Part shown: positions 46,934 through 58,084 of the stretch, piece by piece
Numbering within the stretch: position 1 is the first letter of the stretch
Layout: each line of letters opens with the position of its first letter
Source: Rhodococcus sp. 105337
GTDB lineage: Bacteria > Actinomycetota > Actinomycetes > Mycobacteriales > Mycobacteriaceae
DNA: 64,000 bases
Assembly (NCBI RefSeq): GCF_012844225.1
Contig: NZ_JABAGQ010000002.1
Location: forward strand, 434,001 to 498,000
Direction of reading: 5' to 3'
Translations under genes and position numbers: made by a program
Notes under the pieces: model-generated
Database searches by the model: none
The model's input: only the letters and a program-made list of their open reading frames with translations
What the model was told of the DNA's origin: nothing

Positions 46934-47205
46934 TCGTTGTCGTTCGTGGCCTGAACGCCCTCGGCCTCGAGCTTCTGGATGTAGTTCACGGCGTCACCGA
47001 CGGTGCGGAGGCTGGCGAGGTCCTCGTCGGGGATCTTGACGCCGTACTTGTCTTCGGTCTGCACGGCGATCTCGACCATGGACAGCGAGTCGATGTCGAG
47101 GTCGTCGACGAAGGACTTGTCGACGGTCACCTCGGAGGGCTCGATGCCGGTAACTTCTTCGATGATCTCCGCGAGGCCGGCGATGATTTCTTCCTGAGTG
47201 GCCAC
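46930..47205 (-). CDS. acpM: Meromycolate extension acyl carrier protein AcpM
   Basis: A 91-residue acyl carrier protein. The phosphopantetheine site is Ser40 in [12 protein letters not shown]. It has the C-terminal extension ([12 protein letters not shown]) that distinguishes AcpM from ordinary ACPs, though shorter than in M. tuberculosis. Very acidic. It is translationally coupled to the KAS gene. Confidence 0.95.
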   Translation of the reverse strand: MATQEEIIAGLAEIIEEVTGIEPSEVTVDKSFVDDLDIDSLSMVEIAVQTEDKYGVKIPDEDLASLRTVGDAVNYIQKLEAEGVQATNDNE

Positions 47206-47319
47206 GTCGTGGCTCCCTTCGTGATGTACCGACTATGTCGTGTGAAACCGGCCGAATGTTTCCGGCCGGACCCGGAAATTTCCCGGATGTGCCCGTGCTG
47301 CGCGACGGTGCGCAGCAAC

Positions 47320-48243
47320 CTAACCGAGTTCGAGTGTTTCGGCCAGAGCGGAGATGTCCGCGGGTGTTTTGAGGGCAGCAGTGGGTGTGCCGCGCATTTC
47401 GCGCTTGGCGATGCCCACGAGCGTGCCGGCGGGGGGAAGCTCCACCACCGTGGAAACCTGGGCGGAACGCAGGTGTGCTGTGCACAGGTCCCAGCGCACG
47501 GGGCGGGTGACCTGCGCCGCGAGTCGTTCGAGCGCTTCGGCGCCGGAGGTGACCGGTGCGCCGTCGAAGTTGGACAACAGGGTGCGGGTCGGATCGCTCG
47601 GGGCGATCTTCGCCGCGGCAGCGGCAACCGCATCCTGCGCGGGTGCCATGAACCGGGTGTGGAAAGCGCCCGCGACCGGCAGGGCACGGACGCGTGCTTT
47701 CGCGGGCGCGTCCGCGGCGAGTGCCGCAAGTGCTTCGAGGCGTCCGGCCGCGACGATCTGACCGGCGGCGTTCATGTTGGCGGGCGTGAGGTCGAGTTCT
47801 TCCAGGCGTGCGAGCACCTCGTCCTCTGCGCCGCCGAGTACGGCGGACATACCGGTGGGCTCGAGCGCGCACGCCTTCGCCATCTCGCGTCCGCGGATCG
47901 CGGCGAGTCCGACGGCCTCGTCGGTGCTGATGACGCCGGCCATCGCCGCAGCGGCCAACTCGCCCACTGAATGGCCGGCAACGATCACGTCGCCGGGTAC
48001 CAGACCCAGGCGTTCGAGTTCCTCGAAGGCGAGCAGGGCGGTCGCCACGACCAGTGGCTGAGTCACGGAAGTGTCGGTGATCTCGTCTGCTGTTGCAACG
48101 GTGCCGAGGCGCTCGAGGTCGAGACCGGATGCCTTCGACCACAGCGCAATGCGGTCACGGGCACCGGCCTGCTCCAGCCACGGAGCAAGCATGCCGGGTG
48201 TTTGGGACCCCTGGCCGGGGGCAAGCAGCGCAATCACGAGCAC
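47320..48243 (-). CDS. fabD: Malonyl-CoA:ACP transacylase FabD
   Basis: A 307-residue acyltransferase that loads malonyl onto AcpM. The GQGSQ start motif and the GHSVGE active-site motif (Ser92) are present, and the second His lies in AGAFHTRFM. GTG 48243 has AGGGTG upstream; GTG 48237 is an alternative. It is the first gene of the FAS-II operon, and the MabR-type site at 48304-48324 lies 61 bases upstream. Confidence 0.94.
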   Translation of the reverse strand: MLVIALLAPGQGSQTPGMLAPWLEQAGARDRIALWSKASGLDLERLGTVATADEITDTSVTQPLVVATALLAFEELERLGLVPGDVIVAGHSVGELAAAAMAGVISTDEAVGLAAIRGREMAKACALEPTGMSAVLGGAEDEVLARLEELDLTPANMNAAGQIVAAGRLEALAALAADAPAKARVRALPVAGAFHTRFMAPAQDAVAAAAAKIAPSDPTRTLLSNFDGAPVTSGAEALERLAAQVTRPVRWDLCTAHLRSAQVSTVVELPPAGTLVGIAKREMRGTPTAALKTPADISALAETLELG

Positions 48244-48303
48244 CAGCGAACACCCTCAGCGCACTGTTGCGAGATGTCGGTGGGAATGAAAGCTTGTGCC
48301 CGG

Positions 48304-48324
48304 ATTTGTAGGGATCTTACAAAT
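48304..48324. promoter_or_regulatory. MabR-type operator upstream of fabD
   Basis: ATTTGTA and TACAAAT form a perfect seven-base inverted repeat separated by GGGATCT. This contains TTTGT-N9-ACAAA, the pattern reported for the mycobacterial FAS-II regulator MabR. It lies between the fabD start and the end of the mabR-like gene, both on the minus strand, over the likely fabD promoter. Confidence 0.85.
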
Positions 48325-48365
48325 TCCCACGTGGGCGTCGGCTATCGGCCGACTCTCCCGCCGTG

Positions 48366-49679
48366 TTACATGTCCGATTCGCGGATTGTGAACCGTGTGA
48401 CTGGTGGTGCTGGAGATCTCAATTCGTTATGGCTTCGAGCCAGACGACCCACCGTTGCCGCGATTCGCAACACGTACGCATCGCGTGGATTTGTGGGATC
48501 CCGCCCAGTGACTTCTGTGATCCGCTTGAGTCGGTACCGGACGGTATTTGGATGAACAAACAGCTTTCTGGCGCACGACTCGACAGCGCCGCCGCTGTCG
48601 AGGTAGGCGTCCAGCGTGTCGGAGAGCGACGACCCCGCCGCGGCCAGAGGGGCCACGATGTGATCGTCCAGCGCGGCGATCGCCGCCGGATCGCCCAGCA
48701 GTGCCCGCTCGGGCAGAAGTTCGGCCGCGTGGACCGGTCGGGGTGCGCCGGGCCAGCCTCCGACCGCCTCCATCCCCGCGAGCGCCTCGAGGGCGGAGAC
48801 GTGCGCGGCGCCCAGGGTTGCGGTCGTCGGCCCGATCACCACCGGATCGTCGGAGAATGCCTGCATCAGTTCGCCGAGGAAACTCGCTGCCTCGGTCGTT
48901 CCGTGCAGATCGCCGCTGACGACCATCACCAGTCGCTCGCCCTGGACCACCGCGAGAGCGGCACGACCGTGCCGCTGGGCGATCGCGTGCACCGTGGTCA
49001 CCACCGACACGCCCTCCTCGGGCGGGGGTGTGCCGACCACGACCGTCGCGGGCGCCGTCGCGTCCCAGTTGAGCGTTGCCGCACGCGACTGCATGTCGGC
49101 ACCGGTGTCACCGCGGACCACGGCATCGACCACCAGCGCCTCGAGGCGGGTGTCCCACGCGCCGCGCGACTCGGCGGCGGTCGCGTACACCGCCGCGGCC
49201 GCGAAGCCCAGTTCGCGGCCGTATCGCAGGATCGCCTCGGTCAGCGCGACGAGTTGCTCCTCGTTGCGGGCCAGCGCCGGCAGCCACTGCTCGAAGAACT
49301 CCATCGCCGCCCGCACCATGTCCACGGTCTGCAGGAGGGTCAGGCGGTTCGCCAGATCCTGAGGGATCATCTGGAACGCGTCGAGGCTGAACCGTGGATC
49401 GTTCTCCGGGTTGCGCACCCACTCCAGGAAGTCCACCACCGACGTCTGGATCACCAACTGCACCGTCGCGCGCTGCGAGGCATCCAGATCGGAGAAGAAC
49501 GGCAGTTGCTCCTGCAGCACGTGCACGGCCTCGGTGGACATGCGCCCCGAGAACTGCTTGACCCGACGCAGCAGCGCGTCGGGCAGGGGAGCGCGGTCGG
49601 GTCGCGCAGGCGGTACCGGACGCCCGGTTGGGACGCCCGGTACCCGCGCTCTGCGACCTGATGCGGGCTCGTCGACCAT
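48366..49679 (-). CDS. mabR: PucR/CdaR-type regulator, MabR-like
   Basis: A 437-residue regulator with a C-terminal PucR helix-turn-helix (SLSDTLDAYLDSGGAVESCA, then LFVHPNTVRYRLKRITEVTG) and an N-terminal sensory region. By position between aceE and fabD it matches Rv2242/MabR, which regulates the FAS-II operon and responds to long-chain acyl-CoA in mycobacteria. It is on the same strand just upstream of fabD. The reading as MabR rests on position, architecture and the matching operator. Confidence 0.9.
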   Translation of the reverse strand: MVDEPASGRRARVPGVPTGRPVPPARPDRAPLPDALLRRVKQFSGRMSTEAVHVLQEQLPFFSDLDASQRATVQLVIQTSVVDFLEWVRNPENDPRFSLDAFQMIPQDLANRLTLLQTVDMVRAAMEFFEQWLPALARNEEQLVALTEAILRYGRELGFAAAAVYATAAESRGAWDTRLEALVVDAVVRGDTGADMQSRAATLNWDATAPATVVVGTPPPEEGVSVVTTVHAIAQRHGRAALAVVQGERLVMVVSGDLHGTTEAASFLGELMQAFSDDPVVIGPTTATLGAAHVSALEALAGMEAVGGWPGAPRPVHAAELLPERALLGDPAAIAALDDHIVAPLAAAGSSLSDTLDAYLDSGGAVESCARKLFVHPNTVRYRLKRITEVTGRDPTNPRDAYVLRIAATVGRLARSHNELRSPAPPVTRFTIRESDM

Positions 49680-49740
49680 GCAACGAACCTACCCGGGTGT
49701 CACCCGGTCACCGTGGCCGAACCGCACGTGACGGCGTGAT

Positions 49741-52590
<2,850 letters not shown>

Positions 52591-52936
52591 CGTCTGCTCC
52601 TCATCGTGGTAGGACGCGCAGGTGGGGCGCCCATTCAGAAGGCCGGCTCTTGTGGGGGCCGACCCAATCGACATCTGAACATGATGCTGATCTCATTCTC
52701 CCCCATCCCGCGGCGGAAGATGCGAGATGCCCTCTGATCGGGACACGAGAGTGCTCGGGCGGTCCCGCAGCCGAGCTTCTCGACGGTGACGGCGTAGCGT
52801 CCGGGGAAAGATTCTTGGTCTTTCCCAGCGATTCGGGTTGCGTTGAGCCTTCCGACCATGTTCGCTTTGACCATTGATCGTCACACACCGGTACGCCGAA
52901 GCGATTCGCGCACCACTACTTTTAGGAGGAGCCACC
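52591..52936. other. Gene-free promoter region between aceE and the DUF3052 gene
   Basis: This 346-base gap separates divergent aceE and DUF3052 genes. It holds the aceE leader, including a stem-loop made of CGGGAC (52739-52744) and GTCCCG (52762-52767) with an inner CGAG/CTCG helix, and the ribosome site AGGAGGA of the DUF3052 gene at 52923-52929. A TTGACC at 52867-52872 might be a -35 element. I see no protein I would support. Confidence 0.6.
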
Positions 52937-53359
52937 GTGGTCGCCGCGGCGGATGCCAAGAACTACGTTTCCAAGCTCGGTATCACTCACGACCATGTGG
53001 TGCAGGAACTCGGGTGGGACGAGGACACCGACGACGAGCTGAGGTCGGCGATCGAAGAGGTCACCGGAACCGAGCTCCTCGACGAGGAGTCCGACGAAGT
53101 CGTCGATGTCGTGCTGCTGTGGTGGCGCGAGAGCGACGGCGACCTGGTGGACACCTTGATGGATGCCGTCAGCCCACTCGCCGACGACGGTGTCGTCTGG
53201 GTTCTCACCCCGAAGAACGGTCGCGTCGACCACGTGGAGCCCAGTGAGATCGCCGAATCCGCCACCACCGCCGGTTTGACCCAGACCTCGGCGGCCAACC
53301 TCGGGGACTGGATCGGCAGCCGTCTCGTGCAGCCGAAGACCGGCCGTCCGCGTCGCTGA
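52937..53359 (+). CDS. DUF3052 protein
   Basis: A 140-residue acidic protein of an actinobacterial family, equivalent by position to Rv2240c. The N-terminal half is Glu/Asp-rich (GWDEDTDDELRSAIEEVTG) and the middle is a compact alpha/beta domain (VDVVLLWWRESDGDLVD). AGGAGGA precedes the GTG. It lies between aceE and ahpE, 35 bases before ahpE. Function unknown. Confidence 0.9.
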   Translation: MVAAADAKNYVSKLGITHDHVVQELGWDEDTDDELRSAIEEVTGTELLDEESDEVVDVVLLWWRESDGDLVDTLMDAVSPLADDGVVWVLTPKNGRVDHVEPSEIAESATTAGLTQTSAANLGDWIGSRLVQPKTGRPRR

Positions 53360-53394
53360 ACCGGCCTTTCCCCCGAACGAAGGACCAGCACCAC

Positions 53395-53859
53395 ATGGCG
53401 ATCGCAGTGGGCACCGAGGCGCCCGACTTCACCCTCAAGGATCAGAACAACCAGGAAGTCTCCCTCGCGGATTACCGGGGCAAGAAGAACGTCCTGCTGA
53501 TCTTCTACCCCCTCGCGTTCACCGGGGTGTGCCAGGGCGAGTTGTGCGCCGTGCGCGACGACCTGCCGACCTTCGACAACGACGACACCGCGATCCTCGC
53601 GGTGTCGGTCGGGCCGTCGCCCACACACAAGATCTGGGCGGCCGAGCAGGGATATCTCTTCCCCTTGCTGTCAGACTTCTGGCCGCACGGTGAAGTCGCT
53701 CAGGCGTACGGGGTGTTCAACGAGAAGTTCGGTTTCGCGAATCGCGGCACGTTCGTCATCGATAAGGACGGCATCGTGCAATTCGCGGAAGAGAACCAGC
53801 CCGGGGAGCCCCGTGACCAGGGAGCTTGGGTGAGAGCGCTGGCCGCGCTAGAGTCCTGA
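53395..53859 (+). CDS. ahpE: One-cysteine peroxiredoxin AhpE
   Basis: A 154-residue thiol peroxidase that reduces hydroperoxides. The peroxidatic Cys46 lies in PLAFTGVCQGEL, and a second Cys51 follows in the same helix. Length and context match mycobacterial AhpE, which uses mycothiol-linked reductants. It follows the DUF3052 gene and ends before tRNA-Val. Confidence 0.94.
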   Translation: MAIAVGTEAPDFTLKDQNNQEVSLADYRGKKNVLLIFYPLAFTGVCQGELCAVRDDLPTFDNDDTAILAVSVGPSPTHKIWAAEQGYLFPLLSDFWPHGEVAQAYGVFNEKFGFANRGTFVIDKDGIVQFAEENQPGEPRDQGAWVRALAALES

Positions 53860-53864
53860 TGCGA

Positions 53865-53888
53865 CGTCGGCGGCTTCGGCCGCCGACG
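53865..53888 (+). terminator. UUCG-loop hairpin after ahpE
   Basis: CGTCGGCGGC and GCCGCCGACG form a perfect ten-base-pair stem capped by a TTCG tetraloop, five bases before tRNA-Val. No T-run follows. It may end the ahpE message or guide tRNA 5' processing. Confidence 0.65.
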
Positions 53889-53893
53889 ATGCG

Positions 53894-53967
53894 GGCGTGT
53901 AGCTCAGTGGTAGAGCTCTGGTTTTACACACCAGCGGTCGGGGGTTCGAAACCCTCCGCGCCCACCA
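53894..53967 (+). tRNA. tRNA-Val (TAC), CCA encoded
   Basis: The acceptor stem GGGCGTG pairs with CGCGCCC (53957-53963, one G-T pair). The anticodon arm CTGGT-TTTACAC-ACCAG carries TAC. The T loop TTCGAAA closes a GGGGG-type stem. Unlike the other two tRNAs in this window, the 3' CCA is encoded (53965-53967). Confidence 0.93.
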
Positions 53968-54209
53968 AAGGTACGGCTCGGCGTCGTGCCGGCGCTACGT
54001 GCTCGCGAACGGTCACCGCTCACGGATCCCGCACTTCCGTTGCCGGGTCCGTCGCCTCGCTGCTCCGACGGCCGCCTGCGACGGGCGTGGCGTCGGCACC
54101 TGCGTCGATTCTTCTCGAAGCGCGTGTGCCTGCGGAGGTGCGCCGTAGTCTCGGGTGAGTAGCTCAGTCGCCGTGATGAGGCGTCCAGGAACCACCCACA
54201 GGAGCGCGC

Positions 54210-55862
54210 GTGTCCGAGCAACCGACCGTGCTGACCGACCCTCTCACCAATCGCGGAACCGCGTTCACCCGCGAGGAACGCGCAGCGCTCGGCTTGGTCG
54301 GCCGGTTGCCGGCCGCGGTCGAGACACTCGACCAGCAGGCCGTCCGCGCGTACGGCCAGTTGGAGGAGTACACGGACGATCTCGACAAATACATCTTCTT
54401 GGACCAGTTGCACAACCGCAACGAGGTGCTCTACTACCGACTTCTGGTGGATCACCTGAGTGAATTACTGCCCATCGTCTACGACCCCACGGTCGGGGAG
54501 GCGATCAAGATGTGGTCCCGGGACTACCGCCTGTCCCGTGCCGTGTATCTCTCGGTGGATCACCCCGAAGAGGTGCGAGCATCGTTCGAGACCCTGGGGC
54601 TCGGTGCCGACGACATCGACTTGATCGTGGTGTCGGACGCCGAGGAAATCCTCGGAATCGGGGACTGGGGAGTCAACGGCACGGACATTTCCGTGGGGAA
54701 GGTGGCAGTCTACTGCGCCGCTGCCGGGATCGACCCGGCCCGCACCCTCGCGGTCAACCTCGACTGCGGCACCGACAACGAAGCCTTGCTCAATGATCCT
54801 CGGTACCTGGGGAATCGGCACGCACGGGTGCGTGGAGAGAAGTACGACCAGCTCATCGCGGAGTACCTCGAGGTCGCCTCGGACGTGTTCGGCAAGGCGC
54901 TGTTGCATTTCGAGGACTTCGGGCCGGCCAACGCCCGTCGCATCCTGGTCGAAAACGCCGACAGATACCGCATCTTCAACGACGACATGCAGGGCACCGG
55001 TGCGATCGTCACCGCAGCCATCGTCTCCGGACTGAAAGTGACCGAACAGACTTTCGCGGACATGCGGCTGGTCGTCTACGGGGCGGGTACCGCCGGGACC
55101 GGGATGGCCGATCAAATCTCCGCCGGGATGGTTCGTGCGGGATTGACGCCGGAGGAGGCCAAGGACCGTGTGTGGCTCATCGACATCCACGGTCTCGTCA
55201 CCGACGACATGACGGATCTGCCCAATTACCAGCAGGCCTATGCCCGCGCTGCAGCGGACGTGAAGGACTGGAAGCGGGTCGACGGAAAGATCGGGCTGCT
55301 CGAGGTGGTGACCCGAGTCGAGCCGACCATCCTGATCGGCACCTCCACCGACCACAACGCTTTCACTCGCGAGGTGATCGAAGCGGTCGGTGCCGGCGTC
55401 GATCGTCCGATCATCCTGCCCTTGTCGAACCCGACCGAGCGCATCGAGGCGATGCCCGAGGACGTCATCACATGGTCGAATGGCAAGGCGCTGGTCGCGA
55501 CCGGCATTCCGGTTGCTCCGGTCGAGTACGGGGGCACCACATACACCATCGGCCAGGGGAACAACGCGCTGCTGTACCCGGGTCTGGGCCTCGGCGTCAT
55601 CGTCTCGGGTGCGAAGCATGTCACCGACGGGATGTTGCTCGCGGCGGCCGACGCCGTCGCGAGTCAGGTCGATCCGACGCCGCCGGGGGCGTCCCTCCTG
55701 CCACCGGTGGAGAACCTCCGCGCGTCCTCGGCGACGGTCGCGGTGGCCGTCGCGGGGCAAGCCGTGCAGGACGGGGCGGCCACGATCGAGCACGACAACC
55801 TGATACAGGCTGTGCAGGACGCGATGTGGCAGCCGGTGTACCGCCCGCTGGACGCGCGCTGA
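54210..55862 (+). CDS. NAD-dependent malic enzyme (large, oxaloacetate-decarboxylating type)
   Basis: A 550-residue malic enzyme that converts malate to pyruvate. Family features: HNRNEVLYYRLLVDHLSELL at the N-terminal domain, IGDWGVNGTDISVGKVAVYC, metal-binding FEDFGPANA and FNDDMQGTG, and the Rossmann motif VYGAGTAGTGMAD. Length fits the eukaryote-like NAD type. GTG start. The 242 bases from tRNA-Val hold no gene. Pyruvate made here could feed the PDH enzyme encoded nearby. Confidence 0.94.
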   Translation: MSEQPTVLTDPLTNRGTAFTREERAALGLVGRLPAAVETLDQQAVRAYGQLEEYTDDLDKYIFLDQLHNRNEVLYYRLLVDHLSELLPIVYDPTVGEAIKMWSRDYRLSRAVYLSVDHPEEVRASFETLGLGADDIDLIVVSDAEEILGIGDWGVNGTDISVGKVAVYCAAAGIDPARTLAVNLDCGTDNEALLNDPRYLGNRHARVRGEKYDQLIAEYLEVASDVFGKALLHFEDFGPANARRILVENADRYRIFNDDMQGTGAIVTAAIVSGLKVTEQTFADMRLVVYGAGTAGTGMADQISAGMVRAGLTPEEAKDRVWLIDIHGLVTDDMTDLPNYQQAYARAAADVKDWKRVDGKIGLLEVVTRVEPTILIGTSTDHNAFTREVIEAVGAGVDRPIILPLSNPTERIEAMPEDVITWSNGKALVATGIPVAPVEYGGTTYTIGQGNNALLYPGLGLGVIVSGAKHVTDGMLLAAADAVASQVDPTPPGASLLPPVENLRASSATVAVAVAGQAVQDGAATIEHDNLIQAVQDAMWQPVYRPLDAR

Positions 55863-55921
55863 GCGGTGCCGGCAGGGGACAACGACGATGGGATGACCCG
55901 CACGAATTCCGGAGCTATTGG

Positions 55922-55940
55922 TTAATGTAGGCTTGCCTTA
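55922..55940. promoter_or_regulatory. IdeR/DtxR-like iron box upstream of the two-gene operon
   Basis: The 19 bases at 55922-55940 match 13 of 19 positions of the IdeR/DtxR consensus (TTAGGTTAGGCTAACCTAA), including the whole AGGCT core. It lies 53-71 bases before the start at 55993, where a repressor should act. The same core is found at the head of the ABC operon (63765-63803). Confidence 0.6.
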
Positions 55941-55992
55941 CTAACGACCTCTCGCCGAGCGCCCTGTGCGCTCTTCGACCCGGAAGAGTCCT

Positions 55993-56628
55993 GTGCCAGA
56001 AGCCGATTGCTCACCCGCCACCCTGCCTCCCGACGGGCACGCGCCCGCCACCGCACCCGTCCTGCACGTCACCATGGGTGCCGAGGGCCCCAGCGACGAC
56101 CCGCGCATGGCCCGTGTGGATATCTATCGCCTACCCGAGATCGACCTGTCCGCGGTGCGCGGTCTCATCCTCGGCGGAGGTGTCGACCAGATCTTCCTCG
56201 CGCGCAACAAGGATCTGCTCACGGATTTCGTCACCTCCGGCGGCCGCATCGCGGTGATGGGCCACGCGCTCACGGACTTCCTTCCGGGACTTGGGGTATG
56301 GCGCAAGCTCGACTACACCGGGCCGAAAGATCTGGCAATCACGCTCGGCGAGCCGCATCCCGTGTGGGCGGGCGTCGAACCCGTCGATCTGAGCACCCGT
56401 AAGGGCGTGACCGGATTCTACGGCCGTGGATACATCGACAAGATCCCGGACGACGCCCTCGTCACGACCCGCATCGGACGACACGCTCTTCCGTTCGACT
56501 ACGTCTACCCGCTCGGGAAAGGCCAGGTTCTCGCCCACGGCGGCAACGACCTCCTCGGATGGAAGAACGACCCGAACAGTTCCGCACGGCTGGCCGTCCA
56601 GCTCGTAGATTGGCTGGTGCAGCGATGA
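55993..56628 (+). CDS. Glutamine-amidotransferase-fold protein of unknown function (first of a pair)
   Basis: A 211-residue soluble protein with a class I glutamine-amidotransferase or ThuA-like look: strand-turn LILGGGVDQIF, then FVTSGGRIAVMGHALTDFL, and a late LAHGGNDLLGW. The reactive Cys of true amidotransferases is not evident. GTG 55993 has GGAAGAG upstream. Its stop overlaps the next start (ATGA). An iron box precedes it, so expression may rise in low iron. I do not recognise a named family. Confidence 0.72.
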   Translation: MPEADCSPATLPPDGHAPATAPVLHVTMGAEGPSDDPRMARVDIYRLPEIDLSAVRGLILGGGVDQIFLARNKDLLTDFVTSGGRIAVMGHALTDFLPGLGVWRKLDYTGPKDLAITLGEPHPVWAGVEPVDLSTRKGVTGFYGRGYIDKIPDDALVTTRIGRHALPFDYVYPLGKGQVLAHGGNDLLGWKNDPNSSARLAVQLVDWLVQR

Positions 56629-57299
56629 CGATCGTCGAACCCTTCACTCGTACCGACCGCGCACCCAAGCGCGTCCGCAGGCTCGCCATCATCCACGGGG
56701 GCACGTACTTTCACCTCCAGACGATGAAGGATCCCGCAGTGCTCGCTCACCAGCCGGACTTCCTCTACCTTCCCGAACTGCTGCCCGGCGATCTGGACTG
56801 CTACGACACCGTCGTCGTGGGCGACCGGCTGCACCCGGACCTGGTCGCCAAGAACGCGGCACAGTTCTATTCCGTGGCCGAACGTGGTGGCACCGTGGTC
56901 GCGCTCGGTGAAAGCGGCGCCCACACGTGGCTTCCCGGTGTGACGTGGGAACCGCGACCCACGAACTTCTGGTGGTGGCTGACCAAAGAGGATCCGATGA
57001 TCCGGACCCGCAGTCACGACCACGAGTCCTGGCAGTACCTCACGACCAAAGCCGTCATCTGGCATCACCACGGCATCTACAACACCGACGCCGACGTGGT
57101 GCCCCTGCTGGTGTCGGAAGAGCCTGACTCCGAAGGTGTTCCGCGTGACGCGGGCATGATGCTGTACGAGGACACCGTCACCACTCCCGGCCGGATCATC
57201 GCGACCACGCTGGACCCGATGTACCACCACGGCAGCAATTTCATGCCGGGCGCGACCCGCTTCCTGTACGCGTTGCTGCGCTGGGTCGACAACACCTGA
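56625..57299 (+). CDS. Glutamine-amidotransferase-fold protein of unknown function (second of a pair)
   Basis: A 224-residue protein coupled to the previous gene by ATGA. RRLAIIHGGTYFHLQ begins the fold, and VVVGDRLHPDLV and AERGGTVVALGESGAHTWLPG follow the same scheme as the first gene, so the two may form a heterodimer. A HHHG stretch (VIWHHHGIYN) and YHHGSNFMPG could bind metal. No catalytic Cys is obvious. It ends 18 bases before a convergent gene. Confidence 0.72.
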   Translation: MTIVEPFTRTDRAPKRVRRLAIIHGGTYFHLQTMKDPAVLAHQPDFLYLPELLPGDLDCYDTVVVGDRLHPDLVAKNAAQFYSVAERGGTVVALGESGAHTWLPGVTWEPRPTNFWWWLTKEDPMIRTRSHDHESWQYLTTKAVIWHHHGIYNTDADVVPLLVSEEPDSEGVPRDAGMMLYEDTVTTPGRIIATTLDPMYHHGSNFMPGATRFLYALLRWVDNT

Positions 57300-57317
57300 A
57301 CGGGGTCACCGGCGAGT

Positions 57318-57530
57318 TCAGGTCGCGGCGTCTTCTTTCCGGGTATGCGCCACAAGAGCGTTGGCGTGGCCGTGACCGAGACCGTGTTCGGCCTTCAGCC
57401 AATTCACCAACTCGGAGTGTTTGCTCAGATCCGACGCGCGGATGAGTTCTTTCCACTCCGCGATCGGCCGGCCGTACTTCTTCTCGATCGACGGAAAGTA
57501 CGACTCCGGACCCTGCACCTTCTCACCCAT
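57318..57530 (-). CDS. DUF4287 small protein
   Basis: A 70-residue helical protein of the DUF4287 family, recognised by YFPSIEKKYGRPIAEWKELI and the following HGLGHGHANALV. Function unknown; related domains sit beside DUF5655 proteins. Ends near the convergent pair of fold-related genes. Confidence 0.85.
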   Translation of the reverse strand: MGEKVQGPESYFPSIEKKYGRPIAEWKELIRASDLSKHSELVNWLKAEHGLGHGHANALVAHTRKEDAAT

Positions 57531-57570
57531 GTCCGAAAGCTAGCAGTCCGGTCGGACACCCACGTGGTGT

Positions 57571-57996
57571 TCACTCACCTGCGGTGCGGGACCGGTTGCG
57601 GAGCAGGCGTCTCCGGACCAGCAGAGTGAGGAACGCGACCACGGACAAACCCGCCGTCATTCCGAGCACCAGCAGGGCCAGCCCCACGACCCACAGTCCA
57701 CTGGTGTCGTCGGACGACGCGTCCAGTGCCCACATCACCGCGAAGGCGCCCGTCGCAGTGAGGACCACTGCGGCAGCGCCGCCTCGTGAGCCACGGAGAG
57801 CCAGGCATCCGGCGACGACGACGGCCGCGACCGTCACCGCGCATGCGATCACCTGCACGGCCGAATAGGGTCCCTCCACGCTGCCGTCGGGCAGTTCGCG
57901 GTAGCCGGTCTCCCAGCCGAGCCACGCGAACCAGGACAACGCCGAGGCCACGGCCACCGCGATCAGGACCGGAGCCGTGCGTGAGAAACGGGACAT
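57571..57996 (-). CDS. Small four-helix membrane protein
   Basis: A 141-residue protein with about four hydrophobic segments (residues 8-26, 45-67, 74-90, 101-127) and a basic C-terminus (RRRLLRNRSR). No motif is recognised. It lies between the ABC operon terminator and the DUF4287 gene and may be separately transcribed. Confidence 0.75.
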   Translation of the reverse strand: MSRFSRTAPVLIAVAVASALSWFAWLGWETGYRELPDGSVEGPYSAVQVIACAVTVAAVVVAGCLALRGSRGGAAAVVLTATGAFAVMWALDASSDDTSGLWVVGLALLVLGMTAGLSVVAFLTLLVRRRLLRNRSRTAGE

Positions 57997-58022
57997 GAGT
58001 GCACCGTACGGGTCGCGCGCTA

Positions 58023-58067
58023 CATGAGCGTGCCCGCCACCGACGAAGGATGGCGGGCACGCTCATG
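58023..58067 (-). terminator. Hairpin at the end of the ABC operon
   Basis: A perfect 17-base inverted repeat (58023-58039 with 58051-58067) with an 11-base loop, 18 bases after the last gene of the minus-strand operon. No T-run, but the stem is long and GC-rich. Confidence 0.7.
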
Positions 58068-58084
58068 CTTGGTTACGTGTGTGG

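Noticed and set aside
52635-52874. 79-codon minus-strand frame in the aceE-DUF3052 gap
   Set aside because: No ribosome-binding site, no domain, and it would fill the aceE promoter region.
54158-54185. Fragment TAGCTCAGTCGC resembling a tRNA D-arm
   Set aside because: No acceptor stem, anticodon arm or T-arm follows; it lies just before the malic enzyme start. Chance or a relic.
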